DNA from: Pontederia crassipes
Taxonomy: Eukaryota; Streptophyta; Magnoliopsida; Commelinales; Pontederiaceae
Direction of reading: 5' to 3'
Length of the DNA: 64,000 nt
Assembly: GCA_030549335.1 (NCBI GenBank)
Contig: CM060188.1
Location: 67,114,696 to 67,178,695, forward strand
This document shows positions 36,881-47,245 of the stretch, in pieces (the first letter of the stretch is position 1; every line of letters begins with the position of its first letter). Made by a program: the position numbers and the translations under genes. Below the pieces are notes generated by a model. That model searched no databases. It had not been told where the DNA came from and saw only the letters and a list, made by a program, of their open reading frames with translations.

Positions 36881-37517
36881 TGTCACGGGGCATTTTCCCG
36901 TGACACGAAGCGTAAAGGCTCGCGGCACCAGTGCCGCTCAACTTATAGTTCTCGGCCGCTCAGCGCAGAAACCATGGAACACATGCAGCCGCCCCGCACT
37001 GCGTAATATTGCGGAGTACCAAGTCATCCGCCCTTAGGGCATTTATCTTGTAAGGCCATCCTTATGAATGGCCAAGTAGGTGACGTTCCCGTAGGGTACG
37101 TCTTTTGCATCTTCAATATGTAATAAGATTCCTATACCTACGGTACACTGGGAGGAATTTACTAGTGCCTTCTGATGCCCAATTGTATGTTATGTTTCAT
37201 CATATTTAATACAAGTAAGCTTTCCTTTAATTCTAGTGTCACGGCCTTGAGCATGGGGTGGCAACCCACATCGGTGTCCCTTCGTGGCATCCCGTGGTCC
37301 CTTCGTCGCCCCTTCGGAGTTTAAGCGCCCAAGCACCTGCATTGGTGTCGCAACGCGCTAATGCCACGGTCACATGACGAGTAGTCCAACACTCTAGTCA
37401 TGTCCGTGATTGAATGCCTATAAGAGCGACTCTCGGCATAGTCGTCTCAACCATAAAACTTTCGCTGCAAACTCAAAACATGCTTGGCTAGGTGCCTATC
37501 CGCCTAGTCGCCGCACG
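36881..37517 (+). repeat. 5' LTR of the truncated element (3' end deleted)
   Basis: It starts with the same terminal hairpin (TGTCACGGG... CCGTGACA) as the complete relative. Compared with that LTR, the last 33 bases or so are missing. The deletion runs between two GTGG words, so the LTR joins the primer binding site directly at CGCACG. Confidence 0.85.
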
Positions 37518-37529
37518 TGGTATCAGAGC
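37518..37529 (+). other. Primer binding site (initiator-Met tRNA)
   Basis: TGGTATCAGAGC, identical to the sites in the two complete LTR elements of this window. Confidence 0.88.
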
Positions 37530-40434
37530 AGTTCTTCCTGCTTAGATTACCCAACGACGATGACTCGCTTATGTCATCGCAATGTGCCCTGGCGTAGAAA
37601 ATGTGCTTCCGCTCAAAAACTCCATCACGCCCAGGAGCACTGGTACCATGGTCTTCGGTCATGGACGCCAATGAAGAATGTGTGGCAAGCTTCCTCGCCG
37701 CATGCCCAGTCGTGCCCCGCAACATGTTCCTCATACACCCGTGTTATATCAAGGAACGTCCGTCATGCATCATGATGGCGGACTGATCGTCCCGCCTAAC
37801 CGGGATGGTCATGCATCGCTGACTCGAGTAGATCAACCACCCCAGGTATACAGTCGGGAATCTTGAAGTGTCACGCTACGTCAAGAGTGGCCATATGCTC
37901 CGCATGATGGTCTTGCGCTACTCATACCATGAGATCGCTTACACAAGCATTGTGTAACTTGGAGGACCCGTGTCACATTCAGGGACTGTCGGTCATACAT
38001 TATCGTGATGACCTGGCACTGCTCGGTATTTCGTGACGTCGCATCGCATGCCCAGTCATGCAACGTGAAGTGCACAACCGCTTCACGGGAGAAGTTGGCT
38101 CAAGTTTAAGCATCAAGGTTCATGGTCCCTTTCGGCGAAGGAATATCATCCTGTCGGCTAAGGAGCATCAATCACAAGCATCCTGTCTTACCGCAGCATC
38201 GCTGCCATGCCATGATGACTTTCAAGGATGGAGCAAAGCGTTGATTACTTGCAAACACTCGCGGACGAGCTGTCAGCCTTGCCTGCCTCGTCAAGTGTCG
38301 CCCCGCAAGCGGCGTGATGTCATCCATCAAGGGTGGGACGAACCTGCTATATGCCAACGCAATTTGACGCCTCAATTCAATGACCAATTTGACAAATGGT
38401 CTGAGCGTCAAGCATCAGCGAACCTTGACATGCTGCTATCAAGCGTTTTGCCGCCAACCGAAGAAAGGAGTACCCTTTCCTCTCGAACAGTGCCTCAAGC
38501 AATCGAAGCGGCCTCCAAGGATCACAATCCAAGTGTTTCGAAGGACACACTGGCGATGTCGTCCCTTCGAATGGATAGGGAGGTGATATTGGGAGCTCAT
38601 GCCATGAGTTCACCAACCGCAATCCGCTTACCCAAGCGGAGCATCTTCACGAACACCCATGTTTCGTTGGAGACCTGGAACGGCTATTCTTTCACAAGGG
38701 TCAACCGCCCGGTGGACAAGGATGTCAAGGGCGTATGATCCCTGCCGACAAGCGCAATGGCATTACTTCGTCCAAGTTGCGGACGGACGAGCATCTAAGG
38801 TGCATCCTCTTCGTGAACGAGCACAATGATCTCGTCCCATCCATACCCCAAGGTGTTGCCTAAGCTTCAAAGGAGATCCCAGGATCGGAAGAAGGAATAT
38901 CCCAAGAATCCTACAAGATGTGGTGAACTCATGATGGCGTTGTCATTGCGACAATGTGGAATGTGGCAAACATGCATCCCATTGAGACATGGGACAGAGG
39001 AAGTGACAGCTCATCAATTCTGCAAGCCCTGACAAGTTGGGACTAGAGGTCAAGGTTGCTTTGTTTAGCATCGGCCAGATGGGCATGTTGAAGGAGGACG
39101 TGAAAGATATCATCGAGCTCCGCCTACAGTGTTCCCAGGAGGATGAAGACCCGGCGTTGGTGTTCTTCAAGCAGAGGGGTTGAAGCTTTGGACTAGGACG
39201 GAGTTGGAACGACAGGATCGCCCAACCTCCGCTCGCTAGTCGCCGCTGCCAAGGCGTTCATGCCAAGACAACTGCCATACCACCAAAGCCCTTGGGCAAG
39301 GGCAATGGTGGGGGAGAGAAGCACAAGTCGCACAGAGGAAGCTTTTATGCCAAACACAAAGACATCCATCGAAGCAGGAGAATCAAGTTGAACCACAGGA
39401 ATGTGGGGAGACTCCCGTCGCTCGCTATAGCAACTTGAAGTGGACAAGGTAGAGAATGGCATATCCGAGAACCTTGCTCTACTTCGAACCATCGAGACAT
39501 CAGACGACCGCCAAGGGTAAGGTGGTCCCGCACTCGACACTTGACGGATGAAGGACTCCACGTTGCAGCCATCTACAACTTGGAGACAGTGAGTTGAACT
39601 ACAAGGGAATGTGGGGAGACTCTCGTCGCCCACTATGGCGACTCAAAATGGACAAGGCATGGATTGTTACATCAAAGAACCTTGTCCCGCCTCAAGACCG
39701 CCGAAACATCAAGTGATCACCAAGGAGGAGGTGGTCCTGCGCTCTTCACTCAGTGGAGGTATGGAAGACTCTATGTTGCAACCATTTGCAACATAGAGAC
39801 ACTGAGTCAAGCCCGCAAAGAGACCTGAAGCATCCCGAAGCATCCGTGGAAAGACTCTTGTCGCTCATCATAGCGACTCAAAGCACCCGAACCAAACAAG
39901 CTGCAAGCGTCGACATCAAAGAGCTTGTGCTGTTTCAAGTCGTCGAAATTCAAGAACGATCAACGAGGGTGAGATGGTCCCATACTTCGCATTCGACGGA
40001 AGGGAGACCTTGTGTTGCGGACACCCGCAACATGAAGGCAACGAGTCAAGTCATGCAAGTCGAATGACAAGACTCTTCACCGTGTTCTGCACGACCCTAA
40101 AGTAACTCTTTTCCGAACTATTCCTGAAGGCATACAAGAGTTGTTACACCCCAAAGAAGCCAAACCACACAAGTTGACGCTGCGCAAGTCGAAGAGAAGT
40201 GAAGCCAACAGAGACTAGATGGACGGATAGTTGCTTGATGAAGTCAGATTGCTCATGACGGACTCCACTGGCGCTGCACAAGTGATGACCCCGGATTGGA
40301 CGATGAATCAGCAAGCGAAGTAGGCCTGCAGGAGGAGTCCTCAGCGAGACCCCAAGGAGCGGGCATTCCTGACGTTGCACAATGCTGGTGAAGTAGAAGT
40401 CAAGGCAAAGAAGGCAAAATTGAACGAGACAAAC

Positions 40435-42236
40435 GATTATTTTCCACTAAGAAGGCGAAAAGTCTCGAAATTTTCGACGCTTTCGTGCATGTTGATGCAT
40501 GGGGAGACGTTTGGGATGAAAAATGGACTCGCGCGAAAATTGCCAGGGGTGCGAAAATTCGCGCGCGCGCCGTTTCGCGACTTTATGGCTTATATTCCAC
40601 AAAGAAGGCGAAAAGACGCGAAATTTTCGACGCTTTCATGCATGTTGATGCATGGGGAGACGTTTGGGATGAAAAACGGACTCGCGTGAAAATTGCCCGG
40701 GGGTGCGAAAATACGCACGCGCGGCGTTTCGCGCCTTTTTGGCTTATTTTCCACTAAGAAGGCGAAAAGACGCGAAATTTTCGACGCTTTCGTGCATGTT
40801 GATGCATGGGATAACGTTTGGGACAAAAAAATGGACGCGCGAAAATTGTCCGGGGGTGCGAAAATTCGCGCGCGACGTTTCACGCCTTTTTGGCTTATTT
40901 TCCACTAAGAAGGCGAAAAGACGCGAAATTTTCGACGCTTTCGTGCATGTTGATGCATGGGGTGACGTTTGGGACGAAAATATGGACTCGTGCGAAAATT
41001 GCATGGGGGTGCAAAAATTCACGCGCGCGCCGTTTTGCGCCTTTTTGGCTTATTTTCCACTAAGAAGGTGAAAAGACGCAAAATTTTTTACGCTTTCGTG
41101 TATGTTGATGCATGGGGTGACGTTTGGGACGAAAAAATGGACTCGCGCGAAAATTGTCCGGTGGTGCCAAAATTCGCACGCGCGCCGTTTCGCGCCTTGT
41201 TGGCTTATTTTCCACTAAGAAGGCGAAAAGTCTCGAAATTTATGACGCTTTCGTGCATGTTGATGCATGGGGAGACGTTTGGGACGAAAAAATGGACTCG
41301 CGCGAAAATTGCACGAGGTGCGAAAATTCGCACGTGCGCTGTTTCGCGCCGTTTTAGCTTATTTTCCACTAAGACGGCGAAAAGATGCAAAATTTTTTAT
41401 GCTTTCGTGAGTGTTGATGCATGGAGAGACGTTTGGGATGAAAAATGGACTCGATCGAAAATTGCCCGAGGGTGCGAAAATTTGTGTGCGCGCTGTTTAG
41501 CGCCATTTTGGATTATTTTCCACTAAGAAGGCGAAAAGACGCGAAATTTTTTACGCTTTCGTGAATGTTAATGCATGGGGAGACGTTTGGGACGAAAAAA
41601 TGGACTTACGCGAAAATTGCCCGGGGGTGCGAAAATTCGCGTGGGCTCTGTTTCGCGCCGTTTTGGCTTATTTTCGACTAAGAAGGTGAAAAGACGCGAA
41701 ATTTTTGATGCTTTCATGCATGGGGAGACGTTTGGGACGACAAAATGGACTCACGCGAAAATTGCCCGGGGGTGCGAAAATTCGCGTGCGCGTCGTTACG
41801 CGCCTTTTTGGCTTATTTACCCACAAGAAGGCGAAAAGACGTGAAATTTTCGTAGCTTTCTTGCATGTTGATGCATGGGGAGACGTTTGGGATGAAAAAA
41901 CTGACTCATACAAAAATTGCCTAGGGGTGCGAAAATTCGCGCTCGCGTTGTTTCGCGCCGTTTTGGCTTATTTTCGACTAAGAAAGTGAAAAGACGTGAA
42001 ATTTTCGACGCTTTTGTGCATGTTGATGCATGGGGAGACATTTAGGACCAAAAACGGACTCGCGCGAAAATTGCCCGGGGGTGCAAAAATTCGCGCGTGC
42101 GCTGTTTCTCGCCGTTTTGGCTTATTTTCCACTAAGAGGGTGAAAAGATGCGAAATTTTCGACGCTTTCGTGCATGTTGATGCATGGGGAGACGTTTGGG
42201 ACGAAAAAGTGGACTCGCTCGAAAATTGCCCGGGGG
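40435..42236 (-). repeat. ~155-bp satellite array, minus orientation, block 4
   Basis: About 12 monomers reading in reverse relative to 13.3-36.9 kb (GTGCATGTTGATGCATGGGG on the plus strand). Core spacing is 151-154 bp. In complement they carry CTTCTTAGTGGAAAATAAGC where the plus-oriented array has CTTCTTGGTGGAAAATACGC, which marks a separate subfamily. Confidence 0.95.
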
Positions 42237-43103
42237 TGTCACGCCCTTACGCTTCGGATACGAAACACCAGACATGCGGCACGACGAACCTTGCTCGGTC
42301 GCCAATCAGCCCTCGTTTGGACGTGCCTTGGACCCCGGCCGTACACGCCCCGGATGCACAATGAAACACCCACCCAGGAAGAAGAGAGGGAGGCTAAGAG
42401 TTTAGAGGAAAACTAGAGAATATTATTAAGCAATCTCAGATTGTCCAGGATGGTCTTACAAGTCTTGATTACATGTCCTTTTATCGTTCCTAAGAGAAAC
42501 AACTCCTAGTCTAAGTTAACGACCTAATCCTATTAGGCATGCAAGCCCTTCTCTAGAAAATCCTCCTTGGAGTAGGAGTAGAAATCCAGCATCTTGAAGT
42601 CCCTGAAGAATTCGGCCCCTTCAAAGTCCATCTTGAAGACAAACTGGCCAGGCTGCCCTCCTGTCGCCCTACCATGTCCGGGGCGCACCCCGGGCGCGCC
42701 CGCCGGGACAAGTCCTAGTCCTACTAGGACTAGGACTATTTTCCTGTGGCCTCTCCCCATCTTCAGTCCTCCTATGATTAGGACTTCATCTCCATATGGC
42801 CCTCGATCCAGAAGGAAGCTCCGTCCACGCCCAAGTCCTATTTGACCTAGGTGTGGCCCGAATTCCTATTCCTACTAGGAGTAGGAATCCTTCCGATCCT
42901 GCACTTCTCCACGTGCTCGTCCTCCTACTCACGATAGGAGTTCAAGTCTTCATTTCCAGAAGCTCCTCCCTCCTCGTATGACCTTCGGAGTTTTGGACGA
43001 CTCCTATTCCTACTAGGAGTAGGAATCGCCCCGGCCACGCCCGCCTCCTCGCGCGCATGGCCACGCCTGCTCGGGGCGCGCCCTTCAGTGGGCAGGAGTG
43101 ACA
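42237..43103 (-). repeat. 3' LTR of the gypsy element
   Basis: 867 bp, TGTCAC...GTGACA. It contains three near-perfect hairpins: 42,712-42,736 (GTCCTAGTCC arm), 42,868-42,888 and 43,006-43,026 (ATTCCTACT arms). The TATA box of the partner LTR is mutated here. Confidence 0.93.
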
Positions 43104-43523
43104 TCCTCCCCCACCGAAGTTGTTGCTGTCCTCGGCAACTCCGGTGCACCTCTTGAACTTGTCGGTGTGCTCATGTCGTTCACCAATCCTCGTATCTCCA
43201 CTTCATGCCCAGAGTCTTTTGCATCCTCGTAGAATCTCTTCAGCGTGCTCACGTGGAACACTGAATGGAAGATCCACCTTATAGGCCACCATGCCTACTC
43301 CCTTTGTGATGACGAAGGGACCCTCGTACCTTCTCAACAACCCTTGGTGCAGGTTCCTAAGTGCTTTGAACTGACGCGTTCGTAACTTCACAAGAACCAT
43401 GTCTCCCACCTGGAACTCGACATGCCTCCGCTTCTGATCAGCGAACTTTTTTCTTTTTGCGCACCGCTTTGTCCAAGATAGCCCTCGACGCCTCGAGGTT
43501 GTCCTGCCAACCACGCGCCACAT
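43085..43523 (-). pseudogene. Gypsy integrase C-terminal domain, frameshifted
   Basis: One frame (43,523-43,203) carries ADQKRRHVEFQVGDMVLVKL and the GLLRRYEGPF motif, the GPF/Y-type C-terminal module of Ty3/gypsy integrases that follows the catalytic core. It is out of frame with the upstream integrase because of an indel near the A-rich run at about 43,450. A second shift at about 43,265 moves the HSVFHVSTLKRFYED motif to another frame, which stays open to a TGA at 43,085-43,087. That frame crosses the polypurine tract and ends 19 bases inside the 3' LTR. No chromodomain is visible; it may have been deleted. Confidence 0.75.
43104..43115 (-). other. Polypurine tract
   Basis: GGTGGGGGAGGA on the minus strand, directly beside the 3' LTR. 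Confidence 0.85.
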
Positions 43524-44325
43524 GATACGCCGCCGGACACTTCCCCGCGTACCTGGCCGCTAGCCCTGCAGGTGTCACTGGCTGTCTCCTAGTGACGATC
43601 TTGAATGCACTTTGTTGTGTCGCCTCACTCTTCTGCATGTTGTACGAAAACTGTGCAACGTCCAAGAGCTTGGCCCAATCCTCCTGATTGGCTGCAACAA
43701 AGTGCCTCAGTTAGATCTCCAGAAGATAGTTGGCCCGCTCCGTTTGGCCATCCGTCTGGGGGTGGAAAGCTGTCGAGAAGCGCAGCTCCGTCCCCAGGAG
43801 CCAGAAGAGCTCCCTCCAGAAGTGCCCCGTGAACCTCGGATCACGATCACTAACGATGATCTCAAGTATGCCCCACTATTTTACTACATGCTTGACAAAC
43901 AAGCGGGCGACCTCTTCCGCCGAGCAATGCTTTGGAGTCGGGATGAAGGTTCCATAAAACTTGTCGATCACCACCATGATCGATCCCGCTCCCCCAGATT
44001 TAGGCAAGGCTGAGATGAAGTCCATGGTCACCATCTTCCATGGACGCTCCGGTACTGGCAAGGGTTCCAGCAACCCTGCCGGCTTCTTCTGCTCAAGTTT
44101 GTCCTGCTGACACTTGAGACATGTCCTCACATATGCCTCAACATCCTCTATCATCTGAGGCCAGAAGTAGGAGTCCTCAACCAACGCCAAGGTACAAGCC
44201 GCTCCCGGATGGCCCGCCCACTTCGAGTCATGACAGTCCTTCAATATCGACCGTCGAAGACCCTCCCATCGTGGCACGTACAATCGATGTCCCACTGTGA
44301 ACAACAACCCATCTTCTATCCAGAA
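43524..44325 (-). pseudogene. Gypsy integrase, zinc-binding and catalytic core, with stops
   Basis: The integrase would insert the cDNA into the genome. An H-H-C-C zinc module is seen (HDSKWAGHPG and then CLKCQQDK), followed by the DDE core: Asp in TMDFISALPK, Asp in VSDRDPRFTGHFW, Glu in PQTDGQTERAN. The frame is the same as gag and RT but is broken by TAG at 43,876-43,878, between the two catalytic Asp residues, and TAA at 43,711-43,713 after the Glu. The catalytic residues themselves are still present, so inactivity comes from the stops rather than loss of the active site. Confidence 0.88.
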
Positions 44326-44934
44326 TCATCGTGACTTGCCCTCCTCGACAAGTCGAAGCATCTCCAAAGCCTTAGGATCATGCTTTAATCCCTCCCGGAT
44401 GTGATCCTTGAAGTCCATGCGGATGGCGCTTATCGTCGCAACCTGCGCCTTGCGACTTAGGGCATCGGCCACCACGTTGGTCCGCCCCGTCTTGTATTCC
44501 AAGACGTAATCGAACTCCGCCAAGAAGTCCTACCATCGTGCCTGCTTCGGGCTCAGCTTCTTCTGATTCTAAAAGTAAGATGTTGCTACGTTGTCCGTCT
44601 TCACAACGAATGCGCTCCTAAGAAGATAATGCCTCCACGTGTGCAAGCAGTGCACCACTGCGGTCATCTCCTTATCATGGACCGGATATCGTTGCTCAGC
44701 CTCGTTGAGCTTTCGGCTCTCGAAGGCCACTGGGTGTCCCTCCTGCATGAGGACCCCACCCAATGTGAAGTCGGAAGCGTCCGTTTGCACCTCAAACGGC
44801 TTCCCATAGTCGGGTAGACGCAAGCACGGCTCCTCTGCCACTGCGTTCTTCAGGCCTTCAAATGCCTCCGCGCATTTCTCTGACCATACCCACTTCGCGT
44901 TCTTCTTCAGAAGATCGGTGAGGGGTGCAGTCCA
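44326..44934 (-). pseudogene. Gypsy RNase H domain, with stops
   Basis: This domain degrades the RNA strand during reverse transcription. Motifs are FEVQTDASDFTLGGVL (first Asp), YPVHDKEMTAVVHCLHTWRHYL (Glu motif, here split for reading), VKTDN, and the closing VVADALSRK. The frame continues from RT after a TGA at 44,935-44,937 and is interrupted by TAG at 44,569-44,571, TAG at 44,530-44,532, and TGA at 44,326-44,328. There are no frameshifts in this segment. Confidence 0.85.
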
Positions 44935-47217
44935 TCACGAGTATCCCTCGATGAACCTTCTGTAGTAGTTGGTGAGTCCCAAGAACGATCGCATCTCCGG
45001 AACGTTCGTTGGCGGCTCCCAGTCGAGAATAGCTTGGACCTTCCCCTTGTCCATGCTGATCTTCCCGGCTTTAATATGGTGCCCAAGGAACCTCCCTTCC
45101 GATTGGGCGAACGAGCATTCCCCGAGCTCGTTCTCTCGCAACAGCTTGAACACCTCCCCGGGATGCTCCACATGCTCTGCGAGCGTCTCCGAGCATGCCA
45201 CTATGTCGCCCAAGTGCATCCCCACACACTTGTCCAATAGTGGGTGAAAGATCTTGTTCATCCTTGACCCATCCTGCTTCCTCTGAAGTAGGACTGGCGC
45301 CCCACCGGGTGCCTTCAAGGATCCCATGAACCCAGCTTTTAGCAACTTGCTCGGTTGTTTCCGAAGCTCCTCCAGCTCCGGAGGTGCCATGCGATACGGC
45401 CCCATAGCCGGAGGCTTCGCACCTGGCACCAGGTCGATGGCGTGATCGATATCTCGGCGAGGAGGAAGTCTGCTCGGCAGCTCTGGTCGCATTACATTCT
45501 TGTACTGCTCTAGAAGCCTTTCCACTTCCTCTGGGATGCCTTGAACCTTGAGCCCGGTCTCGTTGAGCTTCAAGGCAGCCAAGTAGGTGACCTCCTTCCG
45601 ACGTATGCCCTTATCAAGTTGCATAGCCGAAAGCATCTTGGACTTCACACTGGCTCTCGTCGTGGCAACTTCATGCGAAGCTTCCTGAGATAGCAAACGA
45701 ATCCCCTCCTGGAAAAGTCTCATCTCACGGAACGCATCCATGAACTCCATGCCCAGGACGAACCGATGGTCGTCCATGTTGACGATCGTCATGGTGATCG
45801 CTCCTTCCCACTCCCCCACCTTCGCGTGGATATTCTTGGCCGTACCAAGGATTGGCTGGGAGGCCGCGTTCACGGTCTTCATCAGGCCTGGCTCCTTGAC
45901 ATACCGAATGCCAAGTCGTGCCGCTTCCCTTGAATCCATGAAGTTGTGCGTGGCTCCAGTATCTACCAGAGCAGTCGAAGTGTGGCCATTCACTGCGACC
46001 TCCACGAACATAAGGCCCTTCGCGGTCTTCTTCACTTCCTTCGTCGGGAGCGTTGCGGCAGCAGTCGTCAGCGCCATTATAGACCCCATGTGTGCAGCGC
46101 CTTGCTCAGTGTCCACGGTAGATGCCATGGTCGAGAGCCCCTTCTTCATGTCGCACTCCCTCGCATAGTGCGGCCCTCCACAGAGGAAGCATCTGACCGT
46201 CTTCTTGGCATCTCCCTTCGATGTCGTCACCTTCTTCTCTTGCTTATCGTTCTTCTTGCCACCTGCTCGGTCTCCGTCCTTCTTGGACTTGCCCTGATCC
46301 TTAGCACCCGCGCCAGGATCCCGATTTGCTGAAAACTCCACCAAAGCTTCAGCAGCGACCAATGCTCCGTTCATGGTCGTTATCCTCTGACGTCTCAACT
46401 CCTGAGCCGCCCATGGTTTCAACCCCCGCAGGAAGAAGAACAACCATGTCGACTCCTCCATGCTCCCGGGCATCTCCAACATAAGCGGTTGGAACTTTTC
46501 GATATATTCCTTCACGGAACCCGTTTTCTTGAGAGAGGTCAGCTTGTTCATAGCCACTTCTTGTGCATTGCCGGAGTAGAATTGCTTCTTCAATTCTACC
46601 TTGAAGTCTGCCCAAGACTCTACCGGAGTCTCGTCTCCTTCCTCAATCCGACGCCACCACAAGAGCGCACCATCCACCAGGTAGCGCAGGGCCATGTCGA
46701 TCTGGTCCTTCTCGACCATGATCTTGCTCGTCTTGAAACCCTTTTCAAGACACCAAAGAAAATCGTCAATGGTCGTCGCCTCCGGCGCACCATCATATTT
46801 ATTCGATTCCGATCCCAAGAACTTGGGCACCGGGGTCTTCGATCGCAGCCTGCCTGCATCGAAGAGAAGTCCTTTGAGCAGCAACAAATCTGTCTCGAAG
46901 GCCTTCCACCTTGCATCCATAGCCTCCTCTATGGCTGCAACGCGGCTGGACAGCTCCTGGTGTAAGGCTCTTCCTTGCTCCAGTGCCAAGCTGTGTTCTC
47001 CTGCCGCGGCTTCTAAGATACGGAACGCTTCGTCCGTTTCTTGAAGACTTCATTCCAGCGCCTCCATATTCTTCTCAATATGGTTGCCGGGATCTCTGGA
47101 CTTTGCTCGAGTAATCTTCTTCTTTTCCCCACCGTCCGCACCTTGGACTCGACCCCGGGTCGTGTCTTCAGCTTCCATCAAACGGCCTTTGCTCGAAGCA
47201 CCTTCTTGTCCTGACAT
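44935..47217 (-). pseudogene. Gypsy gag-protease-RT polyprotein, RT core deleted
   Basis: The likely start is the ATG at 47,217 (MSGQEGASSKG), 13 bases past the primer binding site. A TGA at 47,050-47,052 interrupts the frame, then 684 open codons run to 44,935. Gag shows the retrotransposon capsid region ([33 protein letters not shown]) and a zinc knuckle C-X2-C-X3-H-X4-C at 46,191-46,153. The protease active site DTGA is at 45,963-45,952. RT begins normally ([26 protein letters not shown]), but DGSR joins directly to MNKIF at about 45,262, removing most of the fingers and palm. The catalytic YLDD motif reads HLGD at 45,216-45,202. RT resumes with [12 protein letters not shown]. Confidence 0.92.
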
Positions 47218-47230
47218 AGTGGGAACCTAA

Positions 47231-47242
47231 GCTCTGATACCA
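47231..47242 (-). other. Primer binding site (initiator-Met tRNA)
   Basis: TGGTATCAGAGC on the minus strand, three bases from the 5' LTR. Confidence 0.92.
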
Positions 47243-47245
47243 CGT

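Larger units (their letters stand above)
36881..40434 (+). mobile_element. 3'-truncated non-autonomous LTR element at the array switch point
   Basis: It is plus-strand and collinear with the element at 23,821-28,159: 5' LTR, intact primer binding site, and interior. Homology stops at GAACGAGACAA (about 40,432), roughly 75 bp before the place where the 3' LTR would begin. There is therefore no 3' LTR and no target duplication. The satellite to its left is in plus orientation and to its right in minus orientation. The interior has a 226-codon frame at 38,058-38,738 with no known domain, which is broken up in the related copies. The element is defective and probably marks a recombination breakpoint. 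Confidence 0.88.

Noticed and set aside
38058..38738. 226-codon frame inside the truncated non-autonomous element
   Set aside because: The homologous frame is broken by stops and shifts in the related copies, no domain is recognisable, and differences between copies do not favour silent sites.
45740..46965. Plus-strand frames of 128-158 codons over the gag region
   Set aside because: They are antisense shadows of the gypsy gag-protease frame, which carries all the recognisable motifs.
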